Shown in pieces: positions 34,785 to 42,519 of a stretch of 46,079 nucleotides of DNA (within the stretch, counting starts at the first letter, position 1; every line of letters starts with the position of its first letter). The stretch is from Candidatus Acidiflorens stordalenmirensis. GTDB lineage: Bacteria > Acidobacteriota > Terriglobia > Terriglobales > Acidobacteriaceae. The notes beneath the pieces are model-generated. The model was not told the origin of the DNA. It ran no database searches and worked only from the letters and a program-made list of their open reading frames with translations. Location: the NCBI GenBank assembly GCA_003139995.1, contig PLIC01000216.1, positions 137 to 46,215 of the forward strand. Direction: 5' to 3'. Position numbers and translations under genes: made by a program.

Positions 34785-37577
34785 ATGGGCATGTTTGCGA
34801 TGCTGAAGAAGTTTGGATTTGTGGGCAACCGGCTGGCGGCTGCGATGTTGCTGGTTCTGCTGGCGGCTTCAACCGCATCATTCGCCCCATCTCAGACGGC
34901 GGAAAAGACCGCGGCCGGTCATAGCGTCGATCATTATTATGAACCGCTCCCGCAGGAAACCGGTGCGGCGGGGCTGAAGCTGATGCTGCGACGCTTGCAG
35001 ACGACGACCCGTCTGATGCAGGTCACGGCGCATCCCGATGACGAAGACGGCGGCATGTTGACGCTCGAATCGCGCGGGAAAGGCGTCTCGACATTGCTGA
35101 TGACGCTGACGCGCGGGGAAGGGGGACAGAACAAGCTGGGCAGCAATCTGTTCGACGCGCTGGGCGTGCTGCGGACGCTGGAGTTGCTGGCTTCCGACAG
35201 ATATTACGGCGTTGAGCAGCGATTCTCGCGCGTGGCGGATTTTGGATATTCGAAGACTCCCGAAGAAACATTTCAGAAGTGGCAAGGGCACGATATCGCG
35301 CTCGGCGACATGGTGCGGGTGATTCGAACCTTTCGTCCGGACGTGCTGGTGGCGCGGTTTTCGGGCACGGATCGCGATGGCCATGGGCATCATCAGGCAT
35401 CGGCGATCTTGACGAAAGAGGCGTTCCGCGCGGCGGCCGATCCGAAGCGGTTTCCGGGGCAAATCAAAGAAGGCCTCGAACCCTGGCAGCCGAAGAAGTT
35501 GTATATCGGCAATGTGTGCGGCTTTGGGGCAATGACGTGCGATGCCGCGAATTACACGCTGCGGCTCAACACGGGAGTCGTCGATCCGCTGCTGGGAGCG
35601 TCCTACATACAGTTTGCCATGCAAGGACTGCGTCACCAGCAGTCGCAAGGGGCGGCGAATTGGACGGTCGAACCGGGCGACCGGTTCACGTATTACAAGC
35701 TGGTGGATTCGGTGCCAGAGTCGTTGATGTCCTCGCCGAAAGATAGAGATAAAGACGGGCACGAGCAGGATTTCTTTGACGGGATTGATACGACGCTGCC
35801 GGGGCTGGCGGACCGATTATCCGCCGATCGCACCAGCGATAAAGAACGAAAGTGGCTGCGCAGCAAGTTGGAAGAGATTCAGAACAGAATTGATATTGCC
35901 GAGCGAGCGGGAAATGACCTCGTGACATTGGATGCGGCCCTTGCGGAGGCAGGGGAGTTCACGAGTAGGTTGCTAGTAGTTGGTGGACTGCCTGAACCCT
36001 GGTACGAACAGACAGCTCCTACGCTCGAGAGTTTACAAAATGAAATCGAAAGAGCTCGTGCTCTAATTGCGGGAGCAAAGCTCGATGTAGTAGTGGATGC
36101 GCCCGCGGGCACGGGTCCCGACGATGCGTTTATGGCGGTGCCGGGCGGAACGTTCGAGGTTACTGCGAAATTATCGGCTCCCGCCGGCATAGATAAGCGT
36201 GCAATTATTGCCCTTCGCTTCCCGGTAGTCCAATCCGCGTTAGGGCCGAGAACGTTATGGAAGTCTGAAGAACTCAACAAGAATGTTTCTAAGAATGAAT
36301 TGACGATACGTTTCCGCGTCCACGTTCCGCTGCAGGCAGAGATAACGCGCCCTTATTGGCATCGTCACGATCCTGAGCGCGATGCTCTGAACACAATTGA
36401 CGAACCGCAATACCAGACGCCCCCCTTTCCCCCGCCACCCGTGGGCGCCGTTGGCTATTTTGGAAAAGTTGACTATCTTGGAAAAGAAGAAGTCGTGAAT
36501 GCAATTTGCATGGTGCGTTACAGGAACGCATCCGGGGAAACTGCCGAGCGACCATTAGCAGTCGCTCCCGCTTTTTCTGTGGGACTATCGCCAGCAACCG
36601 AGGTGATTCCGTCCGATAAGCGTGGCAGCACGAGCGTAAAGACCACAGCGCGCAACCAGGGCAGTGGTTCCGAAGCGCGCGTTGCCTTGGATGTGCCGAA
36701 TGGGTGGCGGGCCGAGCCGACGCAGGAATCTGTCCACATTCCCAAAGATGAGTTGAAGGACGCCACATTCCAGGTATTCCCTTCCGAGTTGAAGGAAGGC
36801 CAGACTCATATCCGGGCGGAACTGACCAGCGACAAAAAGACCTACGGCGAAGGTTATACAGTCGTCACGCGCGAAGATCTCGGGACCTTTTATTACTATC
36901 AGCCAGCAGTGCAGCACGTTTCGATTGTCGACGTGAAGGTTCAAAAGGATCTGAAGATCGGCTACATCATGGGCGCGGGCGATGAGATTCCGACCGTACT
37001 CAAGCAGATCGGGATGGATGTAACGATGATTCCGGCGGAGAAGCTGGGCTCGGAAGATTTGAGCCGGTATCAGACGATTGTGCTCGGGATTCGCGCTTAC
37101 GACACGCAGAAAGATGTGATCGCGAATAACAAACGTCTGCTTGATTTTGTGCGGGCGGGCGGACGGCTGGTGGTGCAGTACAACACCCTCAACGCCGCGG
37201 CGGGCGATTTCAATTCGGGCAAGTTGACGCCGTATCCGGCAACGCTCGGGCGGACGCGGGTTTCGGTGGAAGAGGCTCCGGTTGCGATTCTCGATCCCGC
37301 GAACCCGATCTTTCATTCTCCAAACGAAATCACGCAGAAAGATTTCGAGGGCTGGGTGCAGGAACGTGGGCTGTACTTCATGAACCAGTGGGACAGCAAC
37401 TTTACCCCGCTGCTCGAATCGCACGATCCGGGCGAGGGCGAGCAGAAGGGCGGACTGCTGGTGGCACATTACGGCAAGGGGACGTATATCTATACGGGAT
37501 ATGCGTTCTTTCGGCAGTTACCAGCAGGAGTGCCGGGAGCGGTGCGGTTGTTTGTGAATCTGGTCGGTAGTCGTTAG
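34785..37577 (+). CDS. Exported PIG-L-family deacetylase with C-terminal ThuA-like domain
   Basis: A 930-residue exported protein. A hydrophobic signal (about residues 17-36) is followed by a PIG-L zinc deacetylase domain: metal ligands in AHPDDED (H83, D85, D86), TRGEGGQN and the GHGHH segment (H200, H202, H203). Family members remove N-acetyl groups from GlcNAc-type sugars. The middle (about 450-700) contains beta-rich NEW3-like repeats (VKTTARNQGSGSEARVALDV). The last 220 residues (KIGYIMGAGDEIPTVLKQIG, then LSRYQTIVLGIRAYD and GGRLVVQYNT) look like a ThuA/GATase-like fold. ATG 34785 has GGGGAAG upstream. The C-terminal residues and stop codon lie inside a heptamer array. Confidence 0.88.
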   Translation: MGMFAMLKKFGFVGNRLAAAMLLVLLAASTASFAPSQTAEKTAAGHSVDHYYEPLPQETGAAGLKLMLRRLQTTTRLMQVTAHPDDEDGGMLTLESRGKGVSTLLMTLTRGEGGQNKLGSNLFDALGVLRTLELLASDRYYGVEQRFSRVADFGYSKTPEETFQKWQGHDIALGDMVRVIRTFRPDVLVARFSGTDRDGHGHHQASAILTKEAFRAAADPKRFPGQIKEGLEPWQPKKLYIGNVCGFGAMTCDAANYTLRLNTGVVDPLLGASYIQFAMQGLRHQQSQGAANWTVEPGDRFTYYKLVDSVPESLMSSPKDRDKDGHEQDFFDGIDTTLPGLADRLSADRTSDKERKWLRSKLEEIQNRIDIAERAGNDLVTLDAALAEAGEFTSRLLVVGGLPEPWYEQTAPTLESLQNEIERARALIAGAKLDVVVDAPAGTGPDDAFMAVPGGTFEVTAKLSAPAGIDKRAIIALRFPVVQSALGPRTLWKSEELNKNVSKNELTIRFRVHVPLQAEITRPYWHRHDPERDALNTIDEPQYQTPPFPPPPVGAVGYFGKVDYLGKEEVVNAICMVRYRNASGETAERPLAVAPAFSVGLSPATEVIPSDKRGSTSVKTTARNQGSGSEARVALDVPNGWRAEPTQESVHIPKDELKDATFQVFPSELKEGQTHIRAELTSDKKTYGEGYTVVTREDLGTFYYYQPAVQHVSIVDVKVQKDLKIGYIMGAGDEIPTVLKQIGMDVTMIPAEKLGSEDLSRYQTIVLGIRAYDTQKDVIANNKRLLDFVRAGGRLVVQYNTLNAAAGDFNSGKLTPYPATLGRTRVSVEEAPVAILDPANPIFHSPNEITQKDFEGWVQERGLYFMNQWDSNFTPLLESHDPGEGEQKGGLLVAHYGKGTYIYTGYAFFRQLPAGVPGAVRLFVNLVGSR

Positions 37578-37693
37578 TAGTTGGGTGTTAGTCGTTAGTC
37601 GTTAGTCGTTCGGGGAATTGTTGCGAACGACGAATAGCGAACGACTAACGACGATCGGTTCGCCAACGACTAACGACTATCGGCCAACGACTT
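37566..37693. repeat. Two-armed heptamer array between PIG-L and APC permease genes
   Basis: Arm 1 (37566-37614) has seven units of the GTTAGTC class. Arm 2 (37624-37693) has ten units of the opposite polarity (CTAACGA, ACGACTA class). It includes the last codons and TAG stop of the PIG-L gene and ends 5 bases before the permease ATG. It is the longest two-armed array in the window. Confidence 0.92.
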
Positions 37694-37698
37694 ATTCC

Positions 37699-39177
37699 AT
37701 GGCAATTCCACTCGAAGGCGGGTCCGACACCAAGCCGCAACTCGTCCGCGGCATTGGCCTGGGTTCCGCTACTGCGCTGAACATGATTGACATGATCGGC
37801 GTGGGACCGTTTATTACGATCCCGCTGATCGTGACCGCGATGGGCGGTCCGCAGGCGATGCTGGGATGGGTAGTAGGCGCGGCGCTGGCCGTCTGTGACG
37901 GACTGGTGTGGGCGGAGCTGGGCGCGGCGATGCCGGGGTCGGGCGGCTCGTATCGTTACTTGAAAGAGATCTACGGGCCTCAGAAATTGGGGCGCGCGGT
38001 TTCCTTCCTTTTTGTCTGGCAACTTTCATTCAGCGCTCCGCTTTCGATTGCCACGGGAGCCGTAGGGCTCTCGCAATACGCCTCTTTCTTCTGGCCGGGG
38101 CTGGAGCGGGTTTGGGCGGCGCGCACGTTCAGCCTGAATCTGCCACTGCTGGGTCAACTGCAGTTGACCTGGGTCGCAATGCCCGCGACTCTGCTTGCCA
38201 TCGGAGTCTGCGTGTTCACCGCGTTTCTGCTTTACCGGCGGATCACGGCGATCTCATGGCTTTCAAAACTGCTTTGGGTGGGCGTGATGGGAACGATTGG
38301 GTGGATCATCTTCGCCGGCCTCACCCATTTCAATGCGCGGCAGGCTTTTGATTTTCCTCCTGGCGCGTTTTCGCTTTCGCGAGATTTCTTTCATGGCTTG
38401 GGCGGGGCGATGCTGATCATCACTTATGACTATTGGGGCTATTACAACGTGTGCTTCCTTGGGGGTGAGATCAAGAATCCGGGAAAAAACATTCCGCGGG
38501 CTTTGTTGCTATCGATTCTGGCAGTGGCTTGTCTGTATCTCTTGATGAACGTCAGCATTCTTGGCGTGGTGCCGTGGCGGGAGCTGGCGCAGTCGGGGGC
38601 GTCGAACGGCAAGCTGTACGTGGTTTCCGCTTTTATGCAGAGAATCTACGGGCATGGGGCGGGCGGAGTGGTGTCGGCGCTGGTGATGTGGACGGCGTTC
38701 TCGTCGGTGTTCTCGCTAACGCTGGGCTATTCGCGCGTGCCGTACGCGGCGGCGCTTGATGGGAATTATTTTCGGGCGTTTGCGCGAGTGCATCCGGTGT
38801 ATCAGTTTCCTTATGTTTCATTGCTGGCGCTGGCGGGCGTGGCGGCGCTGTTCTGTTTTCTGCGGCTGGCGGATTTGATTGCGGCGCTGGTGGTGATCCG
38901 GATCATCCTGCAATTCCTGGTGCAGAGCATTGGCGTGATTGTGCTGCGGATTCGGCGTCCGGAGATGGCGCGTCCGTTTCGTATGTGGCTTTATCCGGTG
39001 CCGGCGCTGGTGGCGGCGGGAAGCTTCGTTTTCATTTTGATTTCACGCGCGGGGTTTTTGCGGGAGATCCGGTATGCGGCGGTGATTCTGGCGGTGGGGA
39101 TTGTGGTTTATTGTGTGCGGGCGTGGCGGCGGCGGGAGTGGCCGTTTGGGAGTCCGTCGTTGGTCGTTGATCGGTAG
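37699..39177 (+). CDS. APC-superfamily amino acid/polyamine permease
   Basis: A 492-residue permease with about twelve membrane segments. The N-terminal GIGLGSATALNMIDMIGVGPF is the unwound first helix typical of the APC fold. AMPGSGGSYRYLKEIYGP and the conserved YDYWGYYNVCFLGGEIKNPGKNIPRA (split here across two segments) confirm the family. Substrate cannot be assigned. ATG 37699 is used, although no Shine-Dalgarno sequence is seen: the sequence before it is a heptamer array. The C-terminal residues SLVVDR and the stop are encoded by another heptamer array. Confidence 0.9.
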   Translation: MAIPLEGGSDTKPQLVRGIGLGSATALNMIDMIGVGPFITIPLIVTAMGGPQAMLGWVVGAALAVCDGLVWAELGAAMPGSGGSYRYLKEIYGPQKLGRAVSFLFVWQLSFSAPLSIATGAVGLSQYASFFWPGLERVWAARTFSLNLPLLGQLQLTWVAMPATLLAIGVCVFTAFLLYRRITAISWLSKLLWVGVMGTIGWIIFAGLTHFNARQAFDFPPGAFSLSRDFFHGLGGAMLIITYDYWGYYNVCFLGGEIKNPGKNIPRALLLSILAVACLYLLMNVSILGVVPWRELAQSGASNGKLYVVSAFMQRIYGHGAGGVVSALVMWTAFSSVFSLTLGYSRVPYAAALDGNYFRAFARVHPVYQFPYVSLLALAGVAALFCFLRLADLIAALVVIRIILQFLVQSIGVIVLRIRRPEMARPFRMWLYPVPALVAAGSFVFILISRAGFLREIRYAAVILAVGIVVYCVRAWRRREWPFGSPSLVVDR

Positions 39178-39204
39178 CCGTTCGCTGCTCGTGGGTCGCT
39201 GTTC
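39156..39204. repeat. Heptamer array at the 3' end of the APC permease gene
   Basis: Seven 7-bp units beginning GTCGTTG twice and drifting to GCTGTTC. It encodes the last codons and supplies the TAG stop (39175-39177) of the permease. Confidence 0.85.
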
Positions 39205-39223
39205 GCGGGAAAGTCAAAGGCTA

Positions 39224-39250
39224 ACCGCAGAGACCGCAAAGGACGCCGAG
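39224..39250. repeat. Three 9-bp tandem repeats
   Basis: ACCGCAGAG, ACCGCAAAG and GACGCCGAG. This is a different period and unit from the neighbouring heptamer array. It lies between the convergent permease and thrB genes. Confidence 0.6.
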
Positions 39251-39281
39251 AAGGTGCCGCGTGGGTCGGCTCGCGCCGGCC

Positions 39282-40247
39282 TTATTTTCTTGCGGAGCCA
39301 TGTTTCTTGCGCCAGTCCGCTCCGTCGCGTCCGCCGTGGAGCGCGATCTCGGTGAGGATGAGTTCGGCGGTAAGCCGGCGCTTGGTGAGATGGGCGGCGA
39401 TTCTCTGCTTCGCCGTTTTCGGTGAAACTTTCGGATCGAGGAATACCAGCACGGACGGGCCCGCTCCGCTGAGGGCGGCGCCGAGAATGCCGGAGTCTCC
39501 GGTGAGTTCTTTGAGGGCGGGAAGCAGCGGACAGAGGGGGGCGCGATAAGGCTGGTGAATGCGGTCTTCGAGCGCCGAGGAGAGCAGGTCGGGACGGTCC
39601 TGGGTGAAGGCGGCGAGCAGCAGCATCGAGTTCTGAATGTTGGTGACGGCATCGGCGCGCGAATACTGGAAGGGCAGCACGCGGCGGGCTTGCTCGGTCA
39701 GGAGCGGGGCATCGGGAACCGCCAGGAGCAGCGGCCACTTCCCTTTCGGCTTCACTTCGACCACCTGCGCCTGCACCTGATTGGCCATGCGAGCCACGGT
39801 GAGCGCGCCCATCCAGCAGGCAGAGGCGTTGTCGGGATGGTGCTCGCGCATGGAAGCCTCGCCGACGATGCGGTCGTCTTTCCAGCGCAGATGTCCGAAA
39901 TGCACGGCCAGCGCGATGCCGGCCAGGCGGGCGGCGGCGGACGATCCGCAACCTCTGCCGATGGGAATCTCGTTTTCGATGTGGATGCGCAAGGGCGCGA
40001 TTTTGCGGTTCTCCGATTCGAGGACCTCGCAATAGGTGGTGACGATGAGGTGGTTTTCTATCCGGGCGCAGATCTGCGCGTCGCGGCCTTCCGCTGTGAC
40101 GAAGAAGTCGGGCGCGCGCTCGGCACGCAAGCGCAGATGGAAATCCAGGGCAAGGGCGGCGGCGTCGAAGGCCGGGCCCAGATTGGCGGAGGTCGCCGGC
40201 AGCGCCAGGCGCAGCGAACGGTCTAAAGATGTAGGGCGTGAAGGCAT
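39282..40247 (-). CDS. thrB: Homoserine kinase
   Basis: A 321-residue GHMP kinase that phosphorylates homoserine in threonine synthesis. The N-terminal ALPATSANLGPAFDAAALAL is the ThrB substrate segment. The ATP-binding motif is PIGRGCGSSAAA at 95-106, and the GHMP C-terminal motif is ILGAALSGAGPSVLVF. Threonine synthase is encoded just upstream on the same strand, with one gene between, which supports the assignment over other GHMP kinases. The last 20 residues are Lys/Arg-rich. No ribosome site is evident before ATG 40247. Confidence 0.93.
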   Translation of the reverse strand: MPSRPTSLDRSLRLALPATSANLGPAFDAAALALDFHLRLRAERAPDFFVTAEGRDAQICARIENHLIVTTYCEVLESENRKIAPLRIHIENEIPIGRGCGSSAAARLAGIALAVHFGHLRWKDDRIVGEASMREHHPDNASACWMGALTVARMANQVQAQVVEVKPKGKWPLLLAVPDAPLLTEQARRVLPFQYSRADAVTNIQNSMLLLAAFTQDRPDLLSSALEDRIHQPYRAPLCPLLPALKELTGDSGILGAALSGAGPSVLVFLDPKVSPKTAKQRIAAHLTKRRLTAELILTEIALHGGRDGADWRKKHGSARK

Positions 40248-40407
40248 AAGTTAGAAAGCAAAATCCTCGGCAAAACCTAGCCGAAACGATAGAAATGGAA
40301 GGCTTTAGCCCGGTCCCGGCCTAAGCAGAATCCTTTACAATCGACACTGACGTTGAACTGATTTTTATACACGAGTTTGCGGCGAACTGCTACGAATTTC
40401 TGCGGGA

Positions 40408-40833
40408 TTATGCTTTTGGCAGACCCATATCCCACGATGCCTGGGCCGATTGATCGAGTTTGTACGTGATCTCGACGAGGAGGTATACCGAAACCGGCTT
40501 CCCATTTTTCGTTGCAGGGGTAAACTTCCATTGCGAAACGGCCTCGACGGCTCTCTTATCTAAAGCCTCGCACAAACCCCTCTTAATTCTCGGATCTTTC
40601 ACCAGCCCGTCTCTCGTCACAATGATTCGCAACACAACTGTCCCTTCAATTTTCGCTTTGCGAGACGCCTCATCATATCCGGGATCTGGCGAATACGTGG
40701 GACGTGGAGGTGCGATGCATTCTGCGGAATCGTTGGCATCTCCGCGACAAATTGGCCCCCAAAGCGGTTGTTGATCTCCGCTTTGAGCAAACGCTGCGAT
40801 AATCAACAGCATGAGCACTATTGCTAGGCGCAT
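40408..40833 (-). CDS. Small exported TonB-C-domain protein
   Basis: A 141-residue protein with a signal peptide or membrane anchor (MRLAIVLMLLIIAAFAQ). After a short Cys-containing region (CRGDANDSAECIAPPRPTY) comes a TonB_C domain: KIEGTVVLRIIVTRDGLVKD, then ALDKRAVEAVSQWKFTPATK and VSVYLLVEITY. It lacks the long Pro-rich spacer of true TonB, so it probably works as a periplasmic TonB-C protein rather than a full transducer. ATG 40833 has GAGG 7 bases upstream. It is wedged between thrC and thrB, in the same orientation. Confidence 0.88.
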   Translation of the reverse strand: MRLAIVLMLLIIAAFAQSGDQQPLWGPICRGDANDSAECIAPPRPTYSPDPGYDEASRKAKIEGTVVLRIIVTRDGLVKDPRIKRGLCEALDKRAVEAVSQWKFTPATKNGKPVSVYLLVEITYKLDQSAQASWDMGLPKA

Positions 40834-40894
40834 TAGCTTTCCTCTAAGAAAGACCATCTTTATTATCCTCAGTGTTCATGCGTCGCTGGGTTTG

Positions 40895-42298
40895 TCAAGA
40901 GCATAATTCCGAATTTCTCTCGGCCGCGTCGAGCGCGGCAATGACGGCCCCGAGATCGGCATCAAGCACAACCGGGGCACGCTGCAGATATTTTGCCTGG
41001 GCGGCCTCGGTCTCCTCGGGCGTTCCGGCGATGGACGTGCCGGCGACAGCCGTATCGGCGAACAGTTCCCCGCGATGGAACTTGATGGTGAAATCGGGAT
41101 CTTTGAGAGCATGGCCGGTCAGGATCAGGACGACGGCCTCGCCGGGCTTGACGAACCCGCTCCGGCGCAGCTTCTTGAGCCCAGCCAGCGTGACGGCGGA
41201 GGCGGGCTCGCAACCGATGCCATCGGCGCCGATTTCGGCTTTGGCCGTGGCGATCTCGATCTCTGTGACCTCTTCGACCTCACCGCCGGTCGCCTGAAGC
41301 ACGCGCAGGGCTTTCTTCCACGATGCCGGGTTGCCGATGCGTATGGCGGTCGCGAGCGTGTCGGCAGTCATCGCTTCGAGCTTCCTGCCTCCGAACTCGC
41401 GCACGCTGCGGTAGAACGGATTCGCGCCGTGCGCCTGGATGATGGAAAGTTTCGGCAGGCGCGAGATCAGTTTAAGATCGCGCATTTCGATCAGCGCCTT
41501 GCCAATCGCCGAGCTGTTTCCGAGATTGCCGCCGGGGACGATGATGTGGTCCGGCGGCTCCCACGCGAGTTGCTCCATGAGTTCGATGGCGGCGGTTTTC
41601 TGGCCTTCGATGCGATAAGGATTCACCGAATTCAGCAGACAGACCGGTTTCTGGCGGACAAGGTCGTTGAGGATGCGGACGCATCCATCGAAATCGGTGC
41701 GGAGCTGGCAGGTGAGGGCGCCGTAGTCGAGCGATTGCGAAAGTTTGCCCCAGGAAATCTTGCCTTCCGGAATCAGCACCAGGCTGCGCATGTTGCCGCG
41801 CGCCGCATAGGCGGCCATGGAGGCCGAAGTGTTGCCAGTGGAAGCGCAGGCAACCCAGGCGAATCTTCCCTGGTGCGCAAACGAAGCTGCGAACGTCATG
41901 CCCGTGTCTTTAAACGATGCGGTCGGGTTCATGCCCTGGTGCTTGGCGCGAAGATTCTCGACCCCAGCCGCGCGCGCGCACCGTGGCAAGCGGTAGAGTG
42001 GCGTGTTTCCTTCGCGCAGGGTGATGGCGTGCTCTTCCGGAATGTGGGGAAGGAGTTCGCGGAAGCGCCAGACTCCGCTCTGGTCGAGCGCATCGCGTGA
42101 GGTGCAGCGGCTGAGCCAGAGGGCCTTCAGCGTCGCCGGGTCGAATGCAGGTGAATCGAAAGCCCATCCGGGAAAAAAGAATTCCAGCAGATCGCCGCAA
42201 GCGGTGCAGCGGAAGTCCCGGCTGGCGGAATCGGGCGTAGCGCCGCAAGCGATGCAGCGCAGGCGGGAGATGGATTCGAAGGTTTGAGTAGTCGACAA
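40895..42298 (-). CDS. thrC: Threonine synthase
   Basis: A 467-residue PLP enzyme converting O-phosphohomoserine to threonine. An N-terminal zinc-ribbon (C15, C18, C31, C34) is typical of the archaeal/plant-like class. The PLP lysine is K130 in NPTASFKDTGM. Phosphate-binding GNLGNSSA and ACASTGNTSAS are present. The start is TTG 42298: TAG closes the frame 6 bases upstream and the first internal Met is at 123. It is transcribed ahead of a TonB-domain gene and thrB. The C-terminal 60 residues are a family-typical extension. Confidence 0.93.
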   Translation of the reverse strand: MSTTQTFESISRLRCIACGATPDSASRDFRCTACGDLLEFFFPGWAFDSPAFDPATLKALWLSRCTSRDALDQSGVWRFRELLPHIPEEHAITLREGNTPLYRLPRCARAAGVENLRAKHQGMNPTASFKDTGMTFAASFAHQGRFAWVACASTGNTSASMAAYAARGNMRSLVLIPEGKISWGKLSQSLDYGALTCQLRTDFDGCVRILNDLVRQKPVCLLNSVNPYRIEGQKTAAIELMEQLAWEPPDHIIVPGGNLGNSSAIGKALIEMRDLKLISRLPKLSIIQAHGANPFYRSVREFGGRKLEAMTADTLATAIRIGNPASWKKALRVLQATGGEVEEVTEIEIATAKAEIGADGIGCEPASAVTLAGLKKLRRSGFVKPGEAVVLILTGHALKDPDFTIKFHRGELFADTAVAGTSIAGTPEETEAAQAKYLQRAPVVLDADLGAVIAALDAAERNSELCS

Positions 42299-42519
42299 GG
42301 GCTATGATTCCGTTGAACGGCGGCCGCTAATTGCGCTCGCCCATAGACATGATACGGCACGCCTGCGCCAGCGAGGCCCGGATACGCAATTGAATTTTCA
42401 GGCGCAGCGGGCGCGGACAAGAGTGCCCGCGCCGCACATGCTGTGGCTTAGAACCTTGCTGCGACCTGTCAGCGCGGGTAATCTTAAGAGATTCCAGCTT
42501 TATTAAGGGAGCTTTGGAA
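42299..42519. other. Divergent gap between thrC and the cystathionine gamma-synthase-like gene
   Basis: About 220 bases between divergent amino-acid genes. The 95 bases before the right-hand gene can fold (42426-42493, listed separately). A ribosome site AAGGGAG is at 42505-42511. Confidence 0.5.
42426..42493 (+). promoter_or_regulatory. Structured leader of the cystathionine gamma-synthase-like gene
   Basis: CCCGCGC (42426-42432) pairs with GCGCGGG (42472-42478), enclosing about 40 bases. It is followed directly by a small hairpin, AATCT-TAAG-AGATT (42480-42493), and then the ribosome site. The position suits a cis-acting RNA for methionine or cysteine control, but it does not match a SAM riboswitch class that I can verify. 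Confidence 0.35.

Noticed and set aside
37566-37693. Possible CRISPR array
   Set aside because: The repeats are 7 bp with no spacers; units are contiguous and there are no cas genes in the window.
42426-42511. SAM-II riboswitch before the cystathionine gamma-synthase-like gene
   Set aside because: The P1-like stem halves are separated by about 40 bases, far more than in SAM-II, and the pseudoknot segment cannot be matched.
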